Both the position numbers and the translations under genes were made by a program. Source: Aphanothece hegewaldii CCALA 016 (lineage in GTDB: Bacteria; Cyanobacteriota; Cyanobacteriia; Cyanobacteriales; Microcystaceae). Taken from it: a stretch of 64,000 bases of DNA. This document shows positions 54,296 to 64,000 of this stretch, piece after piece; position 1 is the first letter of the stretch, and each line of letters starts with the position of its first letter. The stretch spans positions 83,171 through 147,170 of the forward strand of contig NZ_PXOH01000010.1 in NCBI RefSeq assembly GCF_003007785.1. The letters run 5' to 3'. Under the pieces are notes generated by a model. The model was not told the origin of the DNA. It saw only the letters and a list, made by a program, of their open reading frames with translations, and searched no databases.

Positions 54296-55504
54296 TTACA
54301 AAACGGATTGTATCACCCCAGATAAAATTGTTGCCATAGCTTCTATACTATAAAACTGAATACAACGTTGTCTAGCCTGTAAACCTTTAGCTTCAGCTTC
54401 ATCCATATGAGCAAAAATCCATTGAATTTGATTGGCTAATTGTTCTGGAGAATTAGGCTCTACTAAATACCCAGTCTGATCTAGAATTTCGGGAATATCT
54501 CCAACTTTAGTAGCCAAAATTGGTTTAGCCATCGCCATACCATCCGTTAACTTTAAAGGAAATTGAGCTAAAGAAGTTGGTGTATTTAATTGCGGAACAA
54601 CAATAATATGGGCAGCCGATACAATTTCGGGCATTAATTGAACAGGTGTTTTAGGTAATTTGATAATCCAACGTCCCCATTGTTCAAGTAGTTTACGATC
54701 ATAATCATCATAAGGACTACCGCCAACAATCACTAATTTTAAATCGGGTTGATTAAGTTTATCTAAAGCTATTAAAACGCTTTCTAGCCCTTTATTTGGC
54801 CGTGGCGCACCAGGAAACATCAACACTTTGTAACCAGTTAATCCATATTTAGCTCTAGTTTTCTCGGAATTGTATTTTGCAGGATCAAATAAAGCAACAT
54901 CTTTGCCATTGGGAATATATACACCGCCAAAGCGTTTTCCTATAAACTGAGTATGGCGCGTTACAATATTTGCATATGGTAATAGACTTTCCATCCATTT
55001 TAAATACAGAGGATTATCAGGATGTTTTAAGAGTCCATTGGGCTTAAATAAATCTCGATAGAGTTGCTTAAAATTCATCTGATACTTCCATTGCTCGCCC
55101 CCAAACCAACTCATTTCCCAGTCATCAATATCTACGATTACAGGTCGATGACTCGTCATTTTTTTGAGTAAAGCTAGTCCGAAACTGGTAGGTTTAAGTT
55201 TTACAGCATACAAAAGATCCCCATCAATTTTAGAAATAAGTTGTGTAGCTACCCCGATAAATTTAGGAAATCCGACGTAATAGGGACATGGTAACGAAAC
55301 AACAGAATAATCCTCAATTTTTACGGGTGGTGTTTCATTTTCATAGGCTAGACCAAATAGCTTAACGTGATGTCCGAGTTTTTCTAATGCTTGCGCCAGT
55401 AAAAAAGGACGAATTGCACCACCCCAACGACCTGCGCCCGTACTTGATAAATCGCTGACAATAATAGATATATTTAAGGGCTTTTGTTCGCTTAACAAGG
55501 TCAA
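54296..55504 (-). CDS. Glycosyltransferase family 4 protein
   Basis: A 402-residue GT-B enzyme. An N-terminal acceptor domain (opening SIIVSDLSSTGAGRWGGAIRPFLLAQALEKLGH) is followed by a donor domain with VLMFPGAPRPNKGLESVLIAL, LKLVIVGGSPYDDY and PLKLTDGMAMAKPILATKVGDIPEIL, the EX7E-like region of GT4. The start is TTG (55504), because no ATG lies before the alignment; it is weakly supported by GGTG upstream. It may form an operon with the exporter 42 bases downstream, for an exopolysaccharide or glycolipid. Confidence 0.82.
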   Translation of the reverse strand: MTLLSEQKPLNISIIVSDLSSTGAGRWGGAIRPFLLAQALEKLGHHVKLFGLAYENETPPVKIEDYSVVSLPCPYYVGFPKFIGVATQLISKIDGDLLYAVKLKPTSFGLALLKKMTSHRPVIVDIDDWEMSWFGGEQWKYQMNFKQLYRDLFKPNGLLKHPDNPLYLKWMESLLPYANIVTRHTQFIGKRFGGVYIPNGKDVALFDPAKYNSEKTRAKYGLTGYKVLMFPGAPRPNKGLESVLIALDKLNQPDLKLVIVGGSPYDDYDRKLLEQWGRWIIKLPKTPVQLMPEIVSAAHIIVVPQLNTPTSLAQFPLKLTDGMAMAKPILATKVGDIPEILDQTGYLVEPNSPEQLANQIQWIFAHMDEAEAKGLQARQRCIQFYSIEAMATILSGVIQSVL

Positions 55505-55587
55505 GAGTTCACCACATCTATAAAGTTTTTTTTACAGTTTAGTATGAAGTTAGGTTAAGTAGTTAGGTTTGAGTTTAAATTAAAAAC

Positions 55588-56361
55588 ATGGAAATCACAA
55601 GACTTTCAGCTTTATCCGATAACTATATCTTTTTGTTATCTGAAAAAGAGCAAAAAATCGCCGCCGTCGTTGATCCTACCCTAGCACAACCCGTTCTAGA
55701 AGTCCTCCACAAGCAAGGATTACAGCTAGTAGCAATTTTAAATACCCATCATCATCGGGATCATGTAGGGGGAAATCAAGCCTTAATCGAACATTTTCCC
55801 AAAGTCTGTGTCTATGCAGGAGCCGAGGATCGTGGTAGAATCCTTGGTCAACAAGTTTTTTTAAAAGAAGGCGATCGCATTACTTTTGCTGATCGAGTCT
55901 TGGAAGTCTTTTTCGTCCCTGGGCATACTCGCGCCCATATTGCCTATTATTTTCCCCCTCAAGGCGATGTTACCTTTGGTGAGTTATTCTGTGGCGATAC
56001 GCTCTTTTCTGGGGGTTGTGGGCGATTATTCGAGGGAACTCCAGCACAGATGGTTAAATCTTTGACGAAATTGCGATCGCTCCCTGATTCGACACGGGTG
56101 TGGTGCGCTCATGAGTACACCCTGAAAAATTTAGAATTTGCTTTAGTCGTCGATCCAGATAACACCGACTTACAAAACCGTTTCAGGTTTGTACAAACAG
56201 CCCGCTTAAAAAATGAGGCAACAATTCCGACTTGGTTAGGTGTCGAAAAATTAACCAATCCTTTTTTACGTTGGGATAATATATCTCTTCAAAAAGCGAT
56301 GAGGACAACTGATCCAGTTCAGACCTTTGCTCGCTTACGAGGTCAAAAAGAGCAATTTTAA
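55588..56361 (+). CDS. gloB: Hydroxyacylglutathione hydrolase (glyoxalase II)
   Basis: A 257-residue metallo-beta-lactamase-fold enzyme. [12 protein letters not shown] gives the HxHxDH zinc motif, and [33 protein letters not shown] and [16 protein letters not shown] complete the GloB set. It hydrolyses S-lactoylglutathione to D-lactate and glutathione, ending methylglyoxal removal. Full length. Confidence 0.93.
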   Translation: MEITRLSALSDNYIFLLSEKEQKIAAVVDPTLAQPVLEVLHKQGLQLVAILNTHHHRDHVGGNQALIEHFPKVCVYAGAEDRGRILGQQVFLKEGDRITFADRVLEVFFVPGHTRAHIAYYFPPQGDVTFGELFCGDTLFSGGCGRLFEGTPAQMVKSLTKLRSLPDSTRVWCAHEYTLKNLEFALVVDPDNTDLQNRFRFVQTARLKNEATIPTWLGVEKLTNPFLRWDNISLQKAMRTTDPVQTFARLRGQKEQF

Positions 56362-56438
56362 TTTTATTTTGTCTCAAAAAAATGTACAATGTAAGTTTTG
56401 GGCTTATTTTAAAGAGACTAAAGAAAGCAGGAAAAACA

Positions 56439-56897
56439 ATGTCAAAAAAATTACAGGTTGTATTAAGTAAAAGTGTCAGCAAGCTAGGGAAAGACGGAGA
56501 TATGGTAGAAGTAGCCCCAGGCTATGCGACTAATTATCTCATTCCTCAAGGCTTCGCCAAGTTAGCAACTCCGGGCATTATTAAACAAGTCGAACAAAGA
56601 AAAGCCAAAGAGCAACAACGGATTATTGCAGAACGCGAAGACGCTTTAGCACGGAAAACCGCCTTACAAACGGTGGGACGTTTTGTCGTTCGTAAACAAG
56701 TTGGTGAAGGTGAATCAATCTTTGGTACCGTAACGACTCAAGATTTAGCGGATGCGATTAAAGCGAGTACAGGTCAAGAGGTCGATCGTCGGGGCATTAC
56801 AATTCCTGAAATTGGAAAAACTGGCTTTTACAAAGCACAAGTCAAAATTCATCCAGAAGTTACCGCAGAAGTTGAAATTCAAGTGGCTCCTTTATAA
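56439..56897 (+). CDS. rplI: 50S ribosomal protein L9
   Basis: A 152-residue L9. [21 protein letters not shown] is the N-terminal RNA-binding part, [16 protein letters not shown] the conserved turn, then a central helix and the C-terminal domain with [23 protein letters not shown]. The ATG at 56439 has SD AGCAGG (56427-56432) and fits the family; an upstream ATG at 56382 does not. Confidence 0.96.
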   Translation: MSKKLQVVLSKSVSKLGKDGDMVEVAPGYATNYLIPQGFAKLATPGIIKQVEQRKAKEQQRIIAEREDALARKTALQTVGRFVVRKQVGEGESIFGTVTTQDLADAIKASTGQEVDRRGITIPEIGKTGFYKAQVKIHPEVTAEVEIQVAPL

Positions 56898-56914
56898 TCA
56901 ATTTTCGGTGTTGA

Positions 56915-56931
56915 CAGGGGTTTAACCCCTG
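56915..56931 (+). terminator. Short palindrome between rplI and cysH
   Basis: CAGGGG (56915-56920), TTTAA, CCCCTG (56926-56931). The AGGGGTTTAACCCCT core is one more variant of the intergenic palindromes and is placed between convergent genes, where it can end both transcripts. Confidence 0.55.
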
Positions 56932-56938
56932 CCGAGCC

Positions 56939-57805
56939 TTACAAACTACTAGCATCTAAACTTTGCGCTTCTTCGGGTGTTAGAGGTAAATGTAAGCCAC
57001 ATTCTTGTTTAAGCCCATTAAAACGAGTATTTCGCTCATTTTCATCGTCTGCCATCAACGGGCGGCTAGAATGCCAATCACCGACCGTCACATAACCCAA
57101 ATCAAAATAGGGATGATAGGGTAAATCGTGGGCTGTGAGATACTGATAAATATCTCTGGCGTTCCATGTAAGAATTGGGTGAATTTTATAGCGCTCGGCC
57201 TGAACATCTACAAGGCGTAAGGTTTTACGGTGGTTGGTTTGATCACGGCGTATTCCAGCTAACCAAGCCGTAGCATTTAATTCTTTTAAGGCTCTTTGCA
57301 TTGGCTCTACTTTACGCAGTTTATCGTAGAGATTGAGAGAATCAAGATCATTTTGATCCCATAATTTACCGTAAAGGGTTTCCATGCGAGCCGGACTCAG
57401 AGGAGATTGATAGACTTTTAAATTCAAATTGAGGCGTTTAGTCAATTCGTCCGCAAAACGATAGGTTTCTGACGGTAAGTATCCTGTATCAACCCAAATA
57501 ACCGGAATATCGGGGATAATTTGGGTGACTAAATGAAGCATGACGGCAGCTTGTATCCCAAAACTGGTACTCATCACTAAACCGTCACCAAAGGTTGAAG
57601 ATGCCCAAGTAACAATTGAGTGAGCATCAGCGTTTGATAACTCTTGATTGACAAACTCTAAATGTAGTTTCGGTTTATCGATTTCTTCAACAATTTGATG
57701 AGAGTTGGTATCCCAAGTCCCGTTTGATTTGAATGTGTGACCTACCTGAGTATGTCCTGTATCGGTCATCGTCAGGTTAGAATCAATAACTTTTAGTTGT
57801 TGCAT
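56939..57805 (-). CDS. cysH: Phosphoadenylyl-sulfate (PAPS) reductase
   Basis: A 288-residue CysH. Signals are [57 protein letters not shown] and the catalytic Cys in KQECGLHLP. The Cys-Cys...CxxC set of Fe-S APS reductases is missing, so PAPS with thioredoxin is the likely route from sulfate to sulfite. ATG 57805 is chosen; the first 35 residues are a poorly conserved extension and a second ATG lies 36 bases downstream. Confidence 0.92.
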   Translation of the reverse strand: MQQLKVIDSNLTMTDTGHTQVGHTFKSNGTWDTNSHQIVEEIDKPKLHLEFVNQELSNADAHSIVTWASSTFGDGLVMSTSFGIQAAVMLHLVTQIIPDIPVIWVDTGYLPSETYRFADELTKRLNLNLKVYQSPLSPARMETLYGKLWDQNDLDSLNLYDKLRKVEPMQRALKELNATAWLAGIRRDQTNHRKTLRLVDVQAERYKIHPILTWNARDIYQYLTAHDLPYHPYFDLGYVTVGDWHSSRPLMADDENERNTRFNGLKQECGLHLPLTPEEAQSLDASSL

Positions 57806-57934
57806 TCTGACTGTATTTCCCCTTGCACTCAACGAACTGAATATATTTGAGGGAGAATGACGAATTTTATGTATAAAATTCTCAGCTTTATTTTACCCTA
57901 ATTGGTTTATTAACAAAACGGCTTGAGTTACGGT

Positions 57935-59587
57935 TTAATAACCATGTTCAGACTTATATTTTTTTAGCTCATCTTCGAGTTGATCAGACGAAGCCCCTGT
58001 AATAACATAGAATTTGAAGGGTTGGTCTTGACTCAGATAAGCAGAATATGAGGCTTGGAGAAATGGTCGGTAATCCTCATTATTCGCAATATACACTTCA
58101 AAAAAAGCCACCATACTTGAATCTCCATAAGCGGCAATTAGATTAGGTGAAGGAAGTAAAATATCGGTCGTCTCAATCAAGTCAGTCAGCCCAGCATCTA
58201 AAACCGAAAAATCTACGTGAGCTTGACCTTGCATCATTCCTAAATATTTATTTTGTGTTTTGAGCCAAGGAAATGATCTAGCTTGTTCAAAAACAAAGGG
58301 TGTGGCAGGATCATAGCTGCCCGCGCCGATCCAAACTGGAATTTCAATCTTAGCGAGTCCTTTCGGTCCGAAAAGACTACTATTAACGGGATTAGCTGCT
58401 AATACAGCTTTCACTCGTGGATCTCGGAAGTTATAATCTTGATGTGGTAATTTTAAGGCGCGACACTGTAACAATAAGGACAGATTGAAAAACTGATTAT
58501 CGCTGTTGCAGGCACTTTGAAGATAATCAAAGTCAATGGTTGCTCCAGCTAGGGCAAGAACAGTATAACCCCCAAAGGAATGACCCATCGCACCCACTGA
58601 TTCTAAGTTTAAGCGTCCCCCAAACTCAGAATTATTACGGCGTTCGAGTTCATCAATAATAAAACTAATATCTTTTGGACGATCGATAAATTCATTGCGG
58701 TAAAAAACTTCGTTAGAATAACCTTCTAATAAGTTTTGCACTTGAAGGAAATCACTTCCGGGATGTTGCGGGGCAGCGACAAAATAACCATAAGAAGCTA
58801 AATGAGATAATTGTTTCTCAAAATCTTCTGGGCGAGATGCTAACCCATGAGAAAAAATTACAACAGGGGTTTTCCCATTACGCCAGTGTTGCGGTTTGTA
58901 AACATCCATATAAAAACTACGCTGACGTTTCTCATCCGTAAGATTCCACCGTTCTTTTACTACGCCATAACTACCAGGTTGACGTAAATCGGTTAATGTT
59001 CCATAGTTGACGGGTGGGTTTTGTTGTGCTTCACTAGCGGATAATTGGGCTAAGTCTTGACTAAACGTTTCTGTTGCTTGGATAACTAAATTAATTAACC
59101 TAGATGATTTGAGAACGTCATTGACATTGATTTCTACGTTAGTGGGTAGCTTTTGTAAAAAGTTTAATAACGTTAATCCTTCAGGCGCGAGAGAAGCTTG
59201 AATAATCGCCCCTCGTAACGCAAATTTTCCGTTTGTACCTCCTTGAATCTTGACATAATCACCAAAAAATGTTAATATCTCTTCGCCAGTTTCGGTATTA
59301 AAAAAACGAGAAATTCTGATGGGATTGATCTCCGCTTTTTCGACGAGGGCTTTACGGAATTCGGCTTGTTGTGCTGGTGTAGTGTCTTTAAGGTAGGTTT
59401 TTAAATTTGCGTCAATCGTTCCATTTTTGGCGAAGGCTTCTAGAGAAGATATTTTTAGTTGTAGTTGTACGGGTCCATAATTAATTAAAATGACTTCGGC
59501 GGCTTTAACGGGAAGGGCTGTGAGAAGTGTACTCAATACACCGAAAATGATTGATCGTCTCAAACGGCGAGATACTAAACTTTTCAA
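57935..59587 (-). CDS. Secreted alpha/beta hydrolase with DUF1400 domain
   Basis: A 550-residue exported protein. A signal peptide ends near LPVKAAEV. The N-terminal DUF1400 region (about 30-165, with GPVQLQLKISSLEAFAKNG) is a cyanobacterial module of unknown role. It is followed by an alpha/beta-hydrolase (VVIFSHGLASRPEDFEKQL, GHSFGGYT with the nucleophile Ser, a late HVDFSV His). The start is TTG at 59587, supported by AGGAG about 12 bases upstream and by the signal peptide. Likely a lipase/esterase-type enzyme of the periplasm. Confidence 0.85.
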   Translation of the reverse strand: MKSLVSRRLRRSIIFGVLSTLLTALPVKAAEVILINYGPVQLQLKISSLEAFAKNGTIDANLKTYLKDTTPAQQAEFRKALVEKAEINPIRISRFFNTETGEEILTFFGDYVKIQGGTNGKFALRGAIIQASLAPEGLTLLNFLQKLPTNVEINVNDVLKSSRLINLVIQATETFSQDLAQLSASEAQQNPPVNYGTLTDLRQPGSYGVVKERWNLTDEKRQRSFYMDVYKPQHWRNGKTPVVIFSHGLASRPEDFEKQLSHLASYGYFVAAPQHPGSDFLQVQNLLEGYSNEVFYRNEFIDRPKDISFIIDELERRNNSEFGGRLNLESVGAMGHSFGGYTVLALAGATIDFDYLQSACNSDNQFFNLSLLLQCRALKLPHQDYNFRDPRVKAVLAANPVNSSLFGPKGLAKIEIPVWIGAGSYDPATPFVFEQARSFPWLKTQNKYLGMMQGQAHVDFSVLDAGLTDLIETTDILLPSPNLIAAYGDSSMVAFFEVYIANNEDYRPFLQASYSAYLSQDQPFKFYVITGASSDQLEDELKKYKSEHGY

Positions 59588-59794
59588 AGTTTTCTTTTTC
59601 TCCTAATTGCTCAGACGTTCTCTTCAAAATTTAGCTTACTTAAATACAGTCAACAATAAGCCTTAGAACAGTTACTGATCTTAGCATTTTGATTTCTTAA
59701 AAAGTGATAACCTGTTTTGGTGTGTTTTAAACTACTTGCTAATTTGAAAGAGATCCTAGATGCTAGAAACGGAAATATACAGAAGGTTAAGAGA

Positions 59795-60616
59795 GTGGAT
59801 ATTCGATTATTGGCGTTGGATTTAGATGGTACAATTGTCGGACATAATAATCAAATTAGTGAAAGAGTTCAACAAGCCATTCAAACCGTACAAGCTAAAG
59901 GGGTACAAGTAGCGATCGCAACTGGTAGAATGTACAAATCAGCCTATAAATATCATCAGACGATTGCCTCCGAACTACCACTTATTGCTTACAATGGGGC
60001 TTTAATACAAGATCCTAAAAGCCAAAAAATCCTCTATCATCTCCCTGTTGCTTTAACGACTGCAAAAGATTTGATCCATGAGTTAGAACAACCTCAATGG
60101 CGTTCTAAAATCAATATTAATCTTTATATCAATGATCAACTGTACGTGAGTCAAATTAATGATGAAACTAAACGCTATGCCCAACGGTCTAACATTGAAG
60201 CGATCGCGGTGGGAGATTTAATCACTTTTCTCCAAAATAACGATAATCCGACGAAAATTCTCGCTATCGGTAAGTCTCGCAAGGTGACGAGGCAATTGAT
60301 GAACAGTCTACAACAACGTTTTACATCCGATCAACTCTACCTCACTCAGTCTACTCCCATCTTTTTAGAAGCGACTCATCAAAAAGCAAATAAAGGTACT
60401 GGGGTTTATTATCTAGCTGAACAAATTTTAGGTTTAAAAGCAGAACAAGTCATGACTATTGGTGATAATTTTAATGATGTATCCATGTTGTCATATGCTG
60501 GTATGAGTGTAGTTATGGGTAATGCCCCAGATGCCGTTAAAGAATTTGCCTCTTGGGTTGCCCCTCCCATAGAATTAGATGGCGTAGCAGTAGCTATTGA
60601 AAAATTCTTACTTTAG
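59795..60616 (+). CDS. Cof-type HAD phosphatase
   Basis: A 273-residue HAD-IIB enzyme. Motif I is RLLALDLDGTIVGHN (nucleophile Asp), motif II is VAIATGRM, and motifs III/IV are ...MTIGDNFNDVSMLSYAG. It dephosphorylates sugar phosphates, nucleotides or similar. GTG at 59795 is chosen because SD AGAAGG lies eight bases upstream and the domain begins right after it; the frame opens with TTG at 59717. Confidence 0.85.
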   Translation: MDIRLLALDLDGTIVGHNNQISERVQQAIQTVQAKGVQVAIATGRMYKSAYKYHQTIASELPLIAYNGALIQDPKSQKILYHLPVALTTAKDLIHELEQPQWRSKININLYINDQLYVSQINDETKRYAQRSNIEAIAVGDLITFLQNNDNPTKILAIGKSRKVTRQLMNSLQQRFTSDQLYLTQSTPIFLEATHQKANKGTGVYYLAEQILGLKAEQVMTIGDNFNDVSMLSYAGMSVVMGNAPDAVKEFASWVAPPIELDGVAVAIEKFLL

Positions 60617-60696
60617 CGCGATCGTTTTTCTTTAATCCGTCTCAATGTTGCACATATAATAAATAGTAAGCTCGACATAAACTTTGTAGTCTTTGT

Positions 60697-61149
60697 ATGA
60701 CAAAATTTTCAGCCTATCGCTGGTCTATTTCGCTGTTATTTGGATTAAGCTCATATTTTTTTGGATTTAAAACATTATCCACTCAAGCAGAATCTTTATA
60801 TAGTCCAATTCCTCTAACATCAATTAATGAGGTTTCTGATACCCTTTCTGATAAAGATATTCCTACTGGTGAAGGTGGTTTTGCTAGAGATTATATAGTT
60901 AATCTTAAAGAAGGCGATCAATTAGCAGTCGATCTGATTTCGGATGATTTTGATGCAATTGTTGTTTTGCTTTCTGCTGACGGAACCACAGTCGCGGAAA
61001 ATGATGATGGACCTGATGGTAGTACAAATTCACTCTTATTTTCTCGGATTACAGAATCAGGTAAATATATTATCCGCGTTCAGGCTTTTGGTGAAACAGG
61101 TAGCGGCAAGTTTATCTTAAAAGTGTCTCGTCTTCGTCCCACGAATTAA
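60697..61149 (+). CDS. Secreted PPC-domain protein
   Basis: A 150-residue exported protein with a signal peptide ending near STQAES. The mature part is one bacterial pre-peptidase C-terminal (PPC) domain: ARDYIVNLKEGDQLAVDLISDDFDAIVVLLSADGTTVAENDDG, then ESGKYIIRVQAF and GSGKFILKVS. Usually an extra module on secreted proteases, here it stands alone. Its 3' end overlaps cobS by four bases. Confidence 0.78.
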   Translation: MTKFSAYRWSISLLFGLSSYFFGFKTLSTQAESLYSPIPLTSINEVSDTLSDKDIPTGEGGFARDYIVNLKEGDQLAVDLISDDFDAIVVLLSADGTTVAENDDGPDGSTNSLLFSRITESGKYIIRVQAFGETGSGKFILKVSRLRPTN

Positions 61150-61922
61150 AATAATCCTGTTAAACAACAAAGATAGATCACTTCTGTCCATTCAACAACC
61201 GCCCCATAAGTATCACCCGTATGCCCGCCTAATTTTTGATGAAACCAAAATCCAGTCAAAAAAGCGATCGCCAAACCTAAAACAAATATTAATAAAGCGA
61301 TCGCCCACTTTTGCGGCTCAAAAAAGAGATAACCTAAATTAATTCCAATAAGTGGCAATAGTCCAAAAAAAACATCTTGGGGTAAACGGATATTTTGTTG
61401 ATGAAACGCGCCTTTTCCAGTGGGTTTGAGATAAGGATAAATAGCGATCGCTATGATTTGTCCCCAACGTCCCCAGCCCGCCGCCGCCATCAGTACTAAT
61501 GTTCGTATATGGGTTAAATCATTTAAAGCCAAAGTTTTAAGAAGTAAGACAATAACACCAGCCATCACACCAAACGCCCCACTATGACTATCCTGCATCA
61601 CTTCTAAACGACGTTTAGGATCACTTACCCCTAACCCATCGGCTGTATCCATCACCCCATCTAAATGTAAACCCCCAGTCAGATAAAGCCAAAGTGCGAC
61701 AATTAAACCACTGCGAGTGAGGTTAGGTAAATTTAAATAAGCTAAGATCAGATCAATGCTTCCCAAGAATCCGCCGATCAAAATACCAATTAAACTACTC
61801 CAACGAGCAACCCGTAAATAATTGGGCTGCCAATGAGTCGGTAACGGTACAATAGTATAAAAAGATACAGCGCCTAAAAAGGATTGAATCTGTTCCTTTA
61901 TTTTGTTAGTTGGATTAAACAC
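61146..61922 (-). CDS. cobS: Adenosylcobinamide-GDP ribazoletransferase (cobalamin synthase)
   Basis: A 258-residue integral membrane enzyme with about six spans. The CobS motif GGLHLDGVMDTADGLG and QDSHSGAFGVMAG are intact. It joins adenosylcobinamide-GDP and alpha-ribazole in the last step of cobalamin assembly at the membrane. The start is uncertain: GTG 61922 fits the alignment (LGAVSFYTIVPLP), while a TTG at 61958 would lengthen it. No cobalamin riboswitch is seen in the gap upstream. Confidence 0.9.
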   Translation of the reverse strand: MFNPTNKIKEQIQSFLGAVSFYTIVPLPTHWQPNYLRVARWSSLIGILIGGFLGSIDLILAYLNLPNLTRSGLIVALWLYLTGGLHLDGVMDTADGLGVSDPKRRLEVMQDSHSGAFGVMAGVIVLLLKTLALNDLTHIRTLVLMAAAGWGRWGQIIAIAIYPYLKPTGKGAFHQQNIRLPQDVFFGLLPLIGINLGYLFFEPQKWAIALLIFVLGLAIAFLTGFWFHQKLGGHTGDTYGAVVEWTEVIYLCCLTGLF

Positions 61923-62067
61923 ATGAGCCGATGAAAATTTAAGGAAGAATTCAAACAATTTGCGTTAATATTGTATCGTAGCCTACCTAGAGTATAGAAA
62001 TAGAGTATGTAGCTATTTTCTTAAAATTTTTGAGCATTATACTAAATTTTATACAGGTAATTTTTTT

Positions 62068-62526
62068 ATGAATTACGACCAATCATCTCACTCGTTCCCT
62101 GCCCCTTGTCTAATCGATTTTGGCACAATAATTAATAAAGATGATATTCGGCGGTTGCTCAATGATTTAGGGCGAGTTAGATACATTCACACCTTAGATG
62201 GAAAACCCCAAAGTGAAGGCGAAGGATGGATAGTAGAAGTTTTTGCCGATCCTAAACAATCTACTATTGTCGCCAATCATACTTTATACTTAAATGTCCA
62301 AAGTTTCGACTATTTAAAATTAGAGCAATCACCCGAAAAAGAAACCTATTTTGATCTAGTTCAAGATAACCGCTTATTACGATTGATTCCCCTCAGCAGC
62401 CCTCTAGAAGAACAAGAAAATAGACATACTATTGATGTAGATACTCTAGAAACCATGATGAATCAAGTTTTATCAGCTAAATGGGATGTCCAAATTGATG
62501 ATGATGATGAGGATATTCCTTTTTAG
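62068..62526 (+). CDS. Conserved cyanobacterial protein, function unknown
   Basis: A 152-residue soluble acidic protein (CLIDFGTIINKDDIRRLLNDLG, GEGWIVEVFADPKQSTIVAN, a very acidic end DDDDEDIPF). I do not recognise a named domain. It lies three bases upstream of tgt and is most likely co-transcribed with it. Confidence 0.7.
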   Translation: MNYDQSSHSFPAPCLIDFGTIINKDDIRRLLNDLGRVRYIHTLDGKPQSEGEGWIVEVFADPKQSTIVANHTLYLNVQSFDYLKLEQSPEKETYFDLVQDNRLLRLIPLSSPLEEQENRHTIDVDTLETMMNQVLSAKWDVQIDDDDEDIPF

Positions 62527-63657
<1,131 letters not shown>

Positions 63658-63699
63658 GTCAATATTTAAAAAACAAGTCTTGGAAAGGTAGATAGATCA

Positions 63700-63837
63700 A
63701 TGGATACAGCAATGCTGTTAGCAAAATTACCCGAAGCTTACCAAATCTTCGATCCGTTAGTGGATGTTTTACCCCTTATTCCCCTATTCTTCTTGTTGCT
63801 TGCGTTTGTTTGGCAAGCGGCTGTCGGTTTTAGATAA
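63700..63837 (+). CDS. psbK: Photosystem II reaction center protein K
   Basis: A 45-residue precursor. [19 protein letters not shown] and [16 protein letters not shown] are near-identical to PsbK in all cyanobacteria and plastids; the first eight residues are removed. One span; it binds at the PSII periphery near CP43 and PsbZ. It lies 42 bases after tgt. A GGAAAGG SD-like stretch at 63682-63688 precedes the ATG. Confidence 0.96.
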   Translation: MDTAMLLAKLPEAYQIFDPLVDVLPLIPLFFLLLAFVWQAAVGFR

Positions 63838-63857
63838 ATTGTCTAGAACAAAAAATT

Positions 63858-63890
63858 AAAGGGCATCTGTATTAGGTGTCCTTTTGTTTT
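63858..63890 (+). terminator. Intrinsic terminator after psbK
   Basis: AAAGGGCATC (63858-63867) and GGTGTCCTTT (63875-63884) pair over ten positions with two G-U pairs and a 7-base loop, then TTTGTTTT. Confidence 0.8.
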
Positions 63891-64000
63891 ATCTTATATT
63901 TACAGCATCTTCCATACTGGAGTTTAGACTAACTTACCTCCCAATCAAACTGAACGGTCGAGTCTGAAAGAGAAGTGGAAAATGAAAGGAATTCTCTACT

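Noticed and set aside
63982..64000. ATG and a few codons at the right edge
   Set aside because: Only six codons are visible before the window ends, so a gene cannot be judged.

Overview
The window is a low-GC cyanobacterial chromosome segment. Direct signs are photosystem genes (a psaJ-like gene at 219, psbA at 25506, psbK at 63700), the phycobilin lyase cpcS, the nitrogen regulator ntcA, several cyanobacteria-restricted families (DUF2301, DUF3084, DUF2949, DUF3352, DevBCA) and many copies of the HIP1 octamer GCGATCGC, inside and between genes. I see no rRNA, tRNA, CRISPR array, transposase or prophage. The gene content does not settle genus; it fits a coccoid, non-marine-picoplankton type of cyanobacterium.

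Layout. 1-4.8 kb: an isolated, divergent psaJ with its own promoter and terminator, a DUF2243 membrane protein, then a TetR-devB-devC-devA export operon. 4.9-6.9 kb: a gene graveyard holding a frameshifted antitoxin, a PIN toxin with a nonsense codon, the tail of a lost pentapeptide-repeat gene, a truncated retropepsin-like protease and an intact pentapeptide gene. 7-13 kb: cpcS and small housekeeping or membrane genes, a JAMM protease, an RTX protein, and the ntcA / DUF3084 / RuvC-fold nuclease run. 14-25 kb: fabI, PAP2, MATE, a ferritin-like diiron protein, a V4R-like protein, a hydrolase, msrA, an AI-2E / solute-binding operon and a PEP-CTERM M28 peptidase. 25-31 kb: psbA with a 5' leader hairpin, sufE, a Fur regulator, a J-domain/pentapeptide fusion and DUF3352. 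31-44 kb: a Na/alanine symporter, a deaminase, smc, murG, cimA and two PD-(D/E)XK-type proteins. 44-55 kb: a ClpC with a short middle domain, DUF2949, DUF192, an acyltransferase, a propeller/transglutaminase protein, recF, and an ABC exporter / glycosyltransferase pair. 55-64 kb: gloB, rplI, cysH, a DUF1400 hydrolase, a HAD phosphatase, cobS, tgt and psbK.

Most of the window is ordinary core chromosome. I did not find a convincing new multi-gene system. The points most worth checking are the PsaJ paralogue that lost its conserved chlorophyll-ligand glutamate, the ABC exporter carrying a degenerate histidine-kinase dimerisation domain whose last codons come from an intergenic palindromic repeat, the ClpC with a cut-down M-domain, the decayed toxin-antitoxin/pentapeptide locus, and a family of short palindromic repeats in the gaps between genes.
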